IMG/VR virus record: IMGVR_UViG_3300017751_000115
Coordinates: 1 to 31,281 of that record
DNA: 31,281 nucleotides
Source of the DNA: a virus
Strand: one strand, 5' to 3'
The notes beneath the pieces are model-generated. The model ran no database searches and was not told the DNA's origin. It worked only from the letters and a program-made list of their open reading frames with translations. Numbering within the stretch: the first letter of the stretch is position 1; every line of letters begins with the position of its first letter. Of the stretch, positions 24,701 to 31,281 are shown one piece after another. The translations under genes and the position numbers were made by a program.

Positions 24701-27700
24701 ATATTGAAGATGTTGGTAGAGATAAAGCGGCAGAGCTGTTTGAAATATTTAGAAACCAACAAATAGCTAGATTAGATAATCAGCTAGACGGAATTAGAAC
24801 TGAGTTTAGAAGAGGTAATATAACAGAACAACAGTATTCGCAACAAGTTGCTGAGGTAGAGTCTAAGATGTCAGAAATGCAAAATGCTAACGAGCAAGAT
24901 GCTAAGTATGCTAATGGTTTTATACTAGAAAACCAAGGCGAAGGTCCTGATCAAATAGTTATAAACAGAGATACATCTTTAGAAAAAGGAGCTGTAAATG
25001 TTGCTGCACATGAGTTTCTTCATAAAGTTTTACAAAACACAGTTAGAGACAATCCGCAGGTAGCAAAGTTACTAGGTCAGTCTTTAATGGGTGAGTTAGC
25101 AAAAATAGATTTAGAAGGTCTGCAAAAATCAGCTTACAGAACTAGATTAGAAAACTATAGAGATCAACCTGCAGAAGCACAAGCTGAAGAAGTTTTAACT
25201 ACGTTTGCAGATGCTGTTAAACGTGGAGATTTAAAAATGGACACAAACAAAGTTGGTGACACTGTAAGAAGATCGTTACAAGCTTTAGGTATGGACGTTA
25301 AGTTTAAAAACGCTAGAGATGTATATAATTTTATAGGAGATTATCAAGCTTATGCAGAATCAGATATGCCAAACTATGGTATAGAAAGAGCTGGTAAAAA
25401 AGGTATAGCTATTGAAGGTAAGTTAAAAGCTGAACTTGAAGATTTACAAGCTGAGGTAGTTAAAGCTGAGAAACAAGCTGAGGTCTTAAAAAAATCTATA
25501 GATGGCAGTTTTGAAAATAGCATTCAAGACATGATAGAAAATCCTATATATCCAGACCCTGATGCCAATGCGTTTATGATAGCTGAGATGTATAACCCTT
25601 TAGATACAGACGGTAGAGTTTTACCTGGTGAAAGACTAACAATAGGAGCTAGAAGTATACTCAATAAATTAAAAAAATTCCAAGATTTACCTCAGTTTGA
25701 CAATAAAAGAAAAGCTATAATAGATGATATATTAAACGATCCTGCTACTAATAGAAGTATAAGATCTATTATTAAGACTTACGTTGTTGATAATACTGAT
25801 GGGCCAAACGGTGAAAGAGTACCTTTGAGTGGTTACATCGGATCTGTACTTGCGAAAAGAGGTGTATCTGAAGCTGTAAACAAACATATAAAAAGTGGTG
25901 AAGGTTTTAACAGTGGCGAGGGTGTTATAGATAATATAGGTGTAGAAGATTCTCAGTTTCAAGAAGAGGATAGGTTAACAATGTTAGATTCAGTTGATGA
26001 TGATGGAAATCCTATAATCAGTGTTGAAAGCCAACAAACCGTGTTAGAAGCTATGATGCCTATCATAGGTGTAAAGCTGCCAGCTATTGATGCTGCTAAA
26101 AGTAAAAACAAATCTGTATCTCCATTAATATCTCAATTGAAAAAAGAGTTTGGTGTTAAAAACGGACCTATACATAAAGCAATATTACAAATGATAGGTA
26201 AAACTCCAATTGAAATACAAGAGTTTTTGAACAACCCAAAAAATAAAGAAGTTTTATTATCTGTTTTACCAACATCTTGGTTGGCTAAAAATATTCCAAA
26301 CGCAGTAGAAAAATTAGTTATACAAGAAGACGGTAGTAAAGTGTGGACAACAGATCACGTTGGTAGAACTAAAGGAACTCAACCTGGTCAAATAGATTTT
26401 TGGAGATCTACAGAAGAAGGTCCTTACATGGGCATGACTGATGGTAAGCAAAAAATTAGACGTAATGCTAATGCTATTGAAGATGTAGATTTTAACGAAG
26501 TATTTTTACCTGGTCCAACAGTTACTGATATTAAACGTGGTAACAAAACTCAAGGTAAATTAGGTTTAGACGCTATGGCTATGGCTTTAGGTCAAGAGTT
26601 AGGTATGGAAATGTTTGATAAAGATTTAGAAAACGATGGTCCACTAACTAAGCTGTTTGAAGGAAGACAAGATTTATTTGATAGAATATTAGCTGAAAAC
26701 TATAAGTCAGAGATCATAGCACAAATGGAAAGAGGTACTGTTAAAATGAGTATCGATAGTGAAACTCCAAACGGAAACGGGAACGTGGAAGATAGAGTTG
26801 TTGAGCTTTATAGTCAATTTATAAATCAATACGACAAGGGCTTAAGTAGAGAATCGAACTTAATGAACACGGTTAGCATGTTAGATCCTCAAGCTTTACA
26901 ATTCATGCTAGACAGTGGTTTATTTGCTTTTTTAAGCAATATATCAGAACAGATGTTTGTTAAACCACTTAAGAATTTTATGCAAGAGTTTAATATGACA
27001 GACATGCTTAATAGTTATGAGAATGACACGGTTGAGCAAGCTAGAAAAAAATTCGCAAAAACGTCTTTGGCATACATAGATAAATTACCACCAAGTTTAG
27101 TGAAAGCTTTAGGTAAAAAGTTCTTTGGCTTGACTGGTGACAAAACAAGAGGAGGCTTAGGTTCTATTAAGCAATTTAACAAAGATGGTACTACTACTAA
27201 AAACTATACTCCAGAAGCTGCAGAAGTAAACGCTGCTTGGGAAGCTAAAGTTAAACAAAAAGATAACACTGAGTACGATTTTAATGTTGAAGATGTTCAT
27301 ATATATGAGACAGACAATGGTATAATAAAAGATATAAACGATAATATACTATCACAACACAAACCTGGTGAACAAGGTAGAGTAGATAAAATAAACCAAA
27401 TAGATAAAAAGCATGGTGATGCTATTAGAGCTGCTAATATTGCTAACCCTAAAGCTATGGCTTTTGTTATAGCTACAGGTTTAGAGATCGCATCTGAGAC
27501 AAAAGATGCTAAGCAAAGTGATGATATTATCATGGGTGTTATAAAACTATTACAAGGAGCAACTAGCAATGTTGGTGGTACAAGAGGCCTTATAACTTAT
27601 GATGCTTTAGAGGTTCATGGAGAATCTATGGCTACATTTAAAAAGAAAAATAAAAAAGGCGAAACAGTTTATACTAACAAAGCTACAAGAGCTCAAATAG

Positions 27701-30700
27701 AAAATGGAGAGGTTGAACTAAACACAGAACACCCGTATTACAAAGAAGCTATAAAACAATATCCTAATGATGCTGTTAAGGCTGCTGACAAAATGAAGCA
27801 GAAGTTAGAACACCAAGACGTATCTGCAAATGTGAATAGAGAAAATGCTAAAAGCTTACTAACCCACTATGATTTAGCAAAAAATGATACTTACAAAGAG
27901 TTTTTACCATATATAAAAGAGGCGTTAAAAAACCAAGTTTTATATAACACTTATCAATTCGCTGGTGTTTCGAATCCTAAGATAAATTCTGACATTCAAG
28001 ACAATGTTTTAACAACTACTAGTGTAGATGGTTTTGGTAGACTGCTATTAGCTTCTTTAGCGAAAGGTGTTTCATTCATGGTACCAACAAACACTTTCTC
28101 TACTAATGGTCTAGGAGATTTAATATCAGCAAGAATAAATGAGTCTATAAAAATAACTCAACCGACACCTATAAAACAAATTTTAGAAAACAAAGTTAGA
28201 GATAAAGCTGTTACAACTGGAAGATCAATGATGAGTATAGATTCTAAGGGTATAACTATTTTAGATTTTGACGATACTCTAGCTACTAGCAACTCATTAG
28301 TTAGATACACGACGCCAGACGGAGATACAGGTACATTAAATGCAGAACAGTATGCAAGCACTTACCAAGACTTGCAAGATCAAGGTTATGTGTTTGACTT
28401 CACAGAGTTTAACAAAGTTGTTGGTGGTAAGATAGCACCATTGTTTCAAAAAGCTTTAAAGCTACAAGGTAAGTTTGGTCCTGACAATATGTTTGTATTA
28501 ACAGCTAGACCACCAGCTGCTCAAAAAGCTATATTTGATTTCTTACAAGCAAACGGCTTAAACATACCTGTAGAAAATATAACTGGATTAGGTAACTCCA
28601 CATCGGAAGCTAAAGCGCTTTGGGTTGCTAGTAAAGTTGGTGAAGGCTATAATGACTTTTATTTTGCAGATGATGCTTTGCAGAACGTACAAGCTGTAGA
28701 TAACGTTTTAGAACAATTTGATGTTAAAAGAAAAGTACAACAAGCTAAAGTGCGTTTTAGTAAAGATGCTGACACTATATTTAACGATATACTAGAACAA
28801 TCCTCCGGTATTAAGTCTGAAAAAGAATTTTCAAGAGCTAAAGCAAAACAAAGAGGTAAAGGAAAAGGTGTTTGGCAGCTTTTTATACCAGCTTCAGCTG
28901 AAGACTTTAAAGGTTTACTATATAAATTATTATCTAAAGGTAAACTTGGTGAGCAACAAATGGCTTGGTTACAAGAAAATTTAATAGATCCTTTTGCTAG
29001 AGGAATAAGAGAATTAGATGGGTACACTAGAAGACTAACTAATGAGTACCAAACTTTATTAAAAGCAAACCCAGCTATTAGAAAGGCTTTAGGTAACACT
29101 CTTGGAAACACAGAATTTACTTTAGACCAAGGTATAAGAGTTTATTTATGGAATAAAGCTGGTATTGATATACCTGGTTTATCTAAGACTGATTTAAAAG
29201 AAATAGTAAAAGCTATTGAGTCTAATCCTTTAGCTGTTAAATTTGCTAATGACTTAAATGCTATATCTAAGAAAGGTTATTCAACTCCTAGTGACTATTG
29301 GATGACAGAGTCAATAAAAGGTGATTTAACAGAAATGATAGATGATCTTAGAAAAAACTTTTTAGCAGAGTGGATAGAAAAGAAAAATATAATATTTTCT
29401 GAGAAAAACTTAAATAAGCTCGAAGCAATACATGGACCTAAGTATGTTGAAGCTCTTAGAGATATGCTCTACAGAATGGAGAACGGTACTAATAGAAGTT
29501 TTGGTAGTAACAGATTAGTAAACGGGTTTGCCAACTGGATAAACAACTCTGTTGGTGCTATAATGTTCTTTAACATGCGATCTGCAGTTCTGCAAACATT
29601 ATCAACAGTTAACTTTATAAACTGGGAGGAAAACAATATAATGGCTGCTGCTAAAGCTTTTGCTAATCAAAAACAATATTGGGCTGATTTCTTAACACTA
29701 TGGAACTCTGATATGTTAGTACAAAGACGAAGTGGTTTAAGAACTGGTGTTAGTCAACAAGAACTTTCTGCAGCTGTTAAAGGTGCTAAAAATCCTGTTA
29801 GAGCAGTGTTTCAATATCTACTAAAGTTAGGTTTCACACCTACACAAATTGCGGATAGTTTTGCTATTGCTTCTGGTGGTGCAACATACTACAGAAATAG
29901 AATTGAGATGTATAAAAAGCAGGGCTTAGATCAAAAGGAAGCTGAAGATTTAGCTTTTAATGATTTCCAAAATATTGCTGAAGAGACACAACAGTCTTCT
30001 AGACCTGATATGATTTCACAGCAACAAGCATCTGTTCTAGGTAGATTTATACTAGCATTTCAAAACACACCTATGCAGTATGCTAGGTTAACTAAGAAAG
30101 CTTTACTAGATTTAATTGCTGGTAGAGGTAGTGTTAAAGCTAATATATCAAAAATAATATATTACGGTGCTGTACAAAACTTAATATTCTCTGCATTGCA
30201 AAAAGCGTTGTTTGCATTTATGTTTGATGACGATGATGAAGAAGACAAGAAGAAACAAAGAAAAAAGGAAACTAGTCTTCTTAATAGTATGTTAGATTCT
30301 TTTTTAAGAGGTACTGGTATTGGTGGAGCTATAGTAGCAACAACAAAAAATATGATAATTAAGTTTTTAGAAGAAGAAAAGAAAAACTTTAACGGTGATG
30401 ATGCTAAGGTTTTAATTGAAATGCTCAACCTATCTCCTACTGTTGGATCTAAAATTAGAAAAATGCATACCGCTTTAAAAACATGGAAGTTTAAAAAAGA
30501 TGTTATAAGAGATATGGATGTTTTTGATATTGACAATCCAATATGGCAAGCTATAGGTAACGTTGTTTCTTCTACAACAAACGTACCTATGGATAGAGCT
30601 GTTCAAAAAATGATAAATTTAAACCAAGCTTTAGATTCTCAAAACGAAACATGGCAAAGAATAGCTTTAATATTAGGTTGGAATACTTGGGACTTAGATG

Positions 30701-30774
30701 TTAAGCAAAAAGATGTTGAAGATTCTAAAGAAAGAGTTAGGTTGCGCAAGAAGATGGAAAAACAAAACAAATAA
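21763..30774 (+). CDS. Giant polyvalent internal virion protein with metallopeptidase-like and HAD domains
   Basis: A 3003-residue protein, the largest gene here. Residues about 640-820 contain hydrophobic Gly/Ala/Met-rich stretches (NAALMYMTGGASLYLMSASA, IISGAAEGLSEKVSLG). A charged coiled coil at about 840-1040 precedes HEFLH at 1083-1087, a zinc-metallopeptidase-like motif, with E1142/E1143 as candidate third ligands. A complete HAD-type phosphatase domain covers about 2160-2330: DFDDT 2168-2172, T2247 in LTARPP, K2291 and DD 2303-2304. The C-terminal ~420 residues form a conserved-looking module with hydrophobic helices (NSVGAIMFFNMRSAVLQTL, LGRFILAFQNTPMQYA) ending near WQRIALILGWNTWDL, as I recall from giant proteins of marine Bacteroidota phages. 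The mix fits a 'polyvalent' protein carried in the virion and ejected into the host. No RNA polymerase motif was seen. Confidence 0.78.
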   Translation: MSVEPKRDEKLVGIINKMLANNEPDQLIKDVVKKYKRNKWTTEMATLQNEKRKLNSKDQSNNTTDNPSLQTKTNPKVVRSNAQGAITDHVPFDIFKGAIKDGKELIMRNDTKTTDNLNEHYKNSGFVFETNDDGTITVNSPGRDVEPYTFEIPAGGQDDSVWEATYNQMNQYITDTSALDIDDTAINEAILESEKYGPNDEQKVANDAAANSYVDELFEDPDIEEMSLMDKALNVGKAFIDPSMKKTLAEKISSNLTDDVIEKNKEAKKAKKDLILKAQQNLFTSENPGVSVGGYNDNKQYENSPEFDAFIADLDQDDIKAEALKIKTDMLNAESEKYNLTEAIDDQDVGQRILEDVVNVVLDGGVLMDRPWFMEKELDGKGDKQAEMERKAKEAQSVLNAQITKYVNTQSYHLDNMTNVYSEMEKLTDPNNRKKEQHRLKQIENEYKIISKGRYATEDEVDEANVKMQALMMERDEIVALFDGDKAKYDKLRGIFDKHEGMYQDVLKDGKGLISNDKELAAYLNVVSRRHGGVEQMRSALRIGANSLVGGMVDAADAIVFAPLRWAEEKYSNGDLPEGFQPVVQMAKKYEKLQDTYGMGAIADHLSNVNKKLQAGTQEPPKLGDINFTSLEGLENLGSWMGNTTMTQLPNAALMYMTGGASLYLMSASAMGNTMRSMDEEMDMYANLPENHPMKDFKYSFANQYSTAIISGAAEGLSEKVSLGFVDEFFGKLKSGDAIKDGFMNYLKKEYFAIPGLGKNIYQSAMEGGTEALSQITGNLAMRYISGNPEHKNMNIWEGVPESFASGSYMQGVVFKAPILAQSMLGPFQSEASVDNLQANAKEIMDLEKSLNDPNLTPKAREAIEARLREKVQNSTTILKNDIDNIDQMSEPEKARLIEIATQNAKLENQLEAIKQDESLPDETREKMITQITGDISRMKNERNLIVAPYNKARNQKILDKSIQRIRNKARRTFGKGNLDIEDVGRDKAAELFEIFRNQQIARLDNQLDGIRTEFRRGNITEQQYSQQVAEVESKMSEMQNANEQDAKYANGFILENQGEGPDQIVINRDTSLEKGAVNVAAHEFLHKVLQNTVRDNPQVAKLLGQSLMGELAKIDLEGLQKSAYRTRLENYRDQPAEAQAEEVLTTFADAVKRGDLKMDTNKVGDTVRRSLQALGMDVKFKNARDVYNFIGDYQAYAESDMPNYGIERAGKKGIAIEGKLKAELEDLQAEVVKAEKQAEVLKKSIDGSFENSIQDMIENPIYPDPDANAFMIAEMYNPLDTDGRVLPGERLTIGARSILNKLKKFQDLPQFDNKRKAIIDDILNDPATNRSIRSIIKTYVVDNTDGPNGERVPLSGYIGSVLAKRGVSEAVNKHIKSGEGFNSGEGVIDNIGVEDSQFQEEDRLTMLDSVDDDGNPIISVESQQTVLEAMMPIIGVKLPAIDAAKSKNKSVSPLISQLKKEFGVKNGPIHKAILQMIGKTPIEIQEFLNNPKNKEVLLSVLPTSWLAKNIPNAVEKLVIQEDGSKVWTTDHVGRTKGTQPGQIDFWRSTEEGPYMGMTDGKQKIRRNANAIEDVDFNEVFLPGPTVTDIKRGNKTQGKLGLDAMAMALGQELGMEMFDKDLENDGPLTKLFEGRQDLFDRILAENYKSEIIAQMERGTVKMSIDSETPNGNGNVEDRVVELYSQFINQYDKGLSRESNLMNTVSMLDPQALQFMLDSGLFAFLSNISEQMFVKPLKNFMQEFNMTDMLNSYENDTVEQARKKFAKTSLAYIDKLPPSLVKALGKKFFGLTGDKTRGGLGSIKQFNKDGTTTKNYTPEAAEVNAAWEAKVKQKDNTEYDFNVEDVHIYETDNGIIKDINDNILSQHKPGEQGRVDKINQIDKKHGDAIRAANIANPKAMAFVIATGLEIASETKDAKQSDDIIMGVIKLLQGATSNVGGTRGLITYDALEVHGESMATFKKKNKKGETVYTNKATRAQIENGEVELNTEHPYYKEAIKQYPNDAVKAADKMKQKLEHQDVSANVNRENAKSLLTHYDLAKNDTYKEFLPYIKEALKNQVLYNTYQFAGVSNPKINSDIQDNVLTTTSVDGFGRLLLASLAKGVSFMVPTNTFSTNGLGDLISARINESIKITQPTPIKQILENKVRDKAVTTGRSMMSIDSKGITILDFDDTLATSNSLVRYTTPDGDTGTLNAEQYASTYQDLQDQGYVFDFTEFNKVVGGKIAPLFQKALKLQGKFGPDNMFVLTARPPAAQKAIFDFLQANGLNIPVENITGLGNSTSEAKALWVASKVGEGYNDFYFADDALQNVQAVDNVLEQFDVKRKVQQAKVRFSKDADTIFNDILEQSSGIKSEKEFSRAKAKQRGKGKGVWQLFIPASAEDFKGLLYKLLSKGKLGEQQMAWLQENLIDPFARGIRELDGYTRRLTNEYQTLLKANPAIRKALGNTLGNTEFTLDQGIRVYLWNKAGIDIPGLSKTDLKEIVKAIESNPLAVKFANDLNAISKKGYSTPSDYWMTESIKGDLTEMIDDLRKNFLAEWIEKKNIIFSEKNLNKLEAIHGPKYVEALRDMLYRMENGTNRSFGSNRLVNGFANWINNSVGAIMFFNMRSAVLQTLSTVNFINWEENNIMAAAKAFANQKQYWADFLTLWNSDMLVQRRSGLRTGVSQQELSAAVKGAKNPVRAVFQYLLKLGFTPTQIADSFAIASGGATYYRNRIEMYKKQGLDQKEAEDLAFNDFQNIAEETQQSSRPDMISQQQASVLGRFILAFQNTPMQYARLTKKALLDLIAGRGSVKANISKIIYYGAVQNLIFSALQKALFAFMFDDDDEEDKKKQRKKETSLLNSMLDSFLRGTGIGGAIVATTKNMIIKFLEEEKKNFNGDDAKVLIEMLNLSPTVGSKIRKMHTALKTWKFKKDVIRDMDVFDIDNPIWQAIGNVVSSTTNVPMDRAVQKMINLNQALDSQNETWQRIALILGWNTWDLDVKQKDVEDSKERVRLRKKMEKQNK

Positions 30775-30933
30775 AAAAAGAAAAAAGAAGAACAAAGAAA
30801 AATTAAAGAAAAAGAAAGAAAAGAAAAAGAAGCTAGATCTGTTCAATGTTCTGCTAAAATTAGAAAAGGTAAAGGGCCTAGATGTAAAAACCTAACTGAA
30901 AATAAATCTGGTAAATGCTACGCTCATCAGTAA
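30775..30933 (+). other. In-frame extension of the giant gene: zinc-binding-like tail without its own start
   Basis: Directly after the TAA at 30772-30774 the same frame stays open for 52 codons to a TAA at 30931-30933. It encodes a Lys/Glu-rich linker that continues the style of the giant protein's end (KKMEKQNK before the stop, KKKKEEQRKIKEKERKEKE after it) and then a Cys/His motif: VQCSAKIRKGKGPRCKN followed by SGKCYAHQ (Cys codons at 30847, 30883, 30916; His at 30925). This C-C-C-H pattern is typical of short zinc-binding tails at the ends of phage structural proteins. There is no in-frame ATG, so it can be made only by reading through the stop, or it has been cut off by a point mutation or a base-call error. 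Confidence 0.7.
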
Positions 30934-30963
30934 ATTACAACAAAAACAAGTGACCTTAAATAT

Positions 30964-31281
30964 ATGAAGAAATTACTAATAGTATCGTTAATTATTCTTA
31001 CTTCTTGCGCCGCACCGAAAAAATGTTGTGGTCAAGTAGATTTTAAAAAGTATTTTAAATTTGCAACTTTTTATGGGGCTGCAAGTGGAGGTACTTCTAT
31101 ATCTGATGTAGAGACTTTTTCTGTAACAAACGGCTTGGAAACAGCAACAATAAAAACGCCTTTCGATTACAATGTAGCATTTGGTGTACGTAAGATCGCT
31201 AGGTTTGGTTATGAAAACAAAGCTCAAACATTTTACGATGGAACTGAAACATCTTGGTCTGACGGCGCTAATGTAGGTAAA
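30964..31281 (+). CDS. Lipoprotein, N-terminal part (runs off the window)
   Basis: The frame opens at the ATG at 30964 and is still open at the last base, giving 106 visible residues. The N-terminus is a classic lipoprotein signal: Lys-Lys, a hydrophobic stretch (LLIVSLIILT) and a lipobox ending LTSC, so cleavage before the Cys at residue 17 is expected. The following residues (AAPKKCCG) lack the acidic cluster that directs lipoproteins to the cell surface in Bacteroidota, so a periplasm-facing location is more likely. The rest alternates polar and hydrophobic residues (FKFATFYGAASGG, YNVAFGVRKIARFGYENK), which suggests a beta-barrel or beta-sheet protein of the envelope. Function is unknown; superinfection exclusion, lysis or envelope remodelling are possible. 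Confidence 0.75.
   Translation, partial: MKKLLIVSLIILTSCAAPKKCCGQVDFKKYFKFATFYGAASGGTSISDVETFSVTNGLETATIKTPFDYNVAFGVRKIARFGYENKAQTFYDGTETSWSDGANVGK

Noticed and set aside
30511-30540. DVFDIDNP in the giant protein as an RNA polymerase catalytic motif
   Set aside because: Crassvirales virion RNA polymerases need a DxDxD-type catalytic loop with surrounding double-psi barrels. This segment lies in the C-terminal module, lacks the third Asp and has no such context.
30698-30895. Lysine-rich 65-codon frame overlapping the end of the giant gene
   Set aside because: It is out of frame with the giant gene, made of A-rich codons giving poly-Lys, and the meaningful Cys/His tail lies in the giant gene's own frame.
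1-31281. Stop-codon reassignment as known in some crAss-like phages
   Set aside because: The large frames (2497 and 3003 codons) are open under the standard code with no need to read TAG or TGA, and the fragment at the left edge ends naturally at TAG.

Overview
This window reads as the late, virion-building half of a tailed double-stranded DNA phage. All genes lie on the + strand, packed tightly and often overlapping, in strongly AT-rich DNA. The best match by recognisable motifs is a crAss-like (Crassvirales-type) short-tailed phage of a Bacteroidota host, probably a marine flavobacterium. The clues are the major capsid protein with its DQVIWSEQGRLH core, the portal with its LDWTPVPIIPKFVD segment, and the N-terminus of the 2497-residue protein (NFSGAKMNKDMDERVLPSG), which looks like the crAss-like muzzle (tail stabilisation) protein. 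Starts lack Shine-Dalgarno sequences and sit behind A/T leaders, as is usual in Bacteroidota. Family assignments are from memory of motifs; no search was run.

Layout. 1-1525: tail of an unknown gene, three small genes (one looks like a tandem GroES-fold co-chaperonin) and a small helical protein that may be the small terminase subunit. 1525-8833: packaging and capsid block with large terminase, portal, acidic scaffold-like protein and major capsid protein, closed by a strong intrinsic terminator (8846-8888). 8909-11605: three structural proteins that probably form the head-tail connector and neck. 11614-19447: the giant muzzle-like tail protein and a small protein coupled to it. 19489-19941: a cupin. 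19945-30774: two Ala/Gln-rich or helical proteins and a 3003-residue giant protein, together resembling a set of internal virion (ejection) proteins. 30775-30933: an open, startless extension of the giant gene's frame encoding a Cys/His zinc-binding-like tail. 30964-end: the start of a lipoprotein.

How the genes work together. The terminase packages DNA through the portal into a capsid built from the major capsid protein on the scaffold. The GroES-like protein could help the host chaperonin fold the capsid protein. Connector and muzzle proteins close the particle. The internal proteins, including the giant one with an HExxH metallopeptidase-like motif, a complete HAD phosphatase-like domain and a conserved hydrophobic C-terminal module, would be ejected into the host at infection.

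The points most worth a second look are: (1) the single in-frame TAA that cuts a zinc-binding-like tail off the giant protein; (2) an AACT element followed by an almost pure A/T tract 17-26 bases before the ATG at all seven genes with a real upstream gap; (3) the multi-enzyme architecture and repeated MSIDS linkers of the giant protein; (4) the tandem GroES-like protein; and (5) a His-rich insert in the muzzle-like protein. No intergenic stretch exceeds 300 bases. I saw no tRNA, CRISPR array, insertion sequence, integrase or virion RNA polymerase here.
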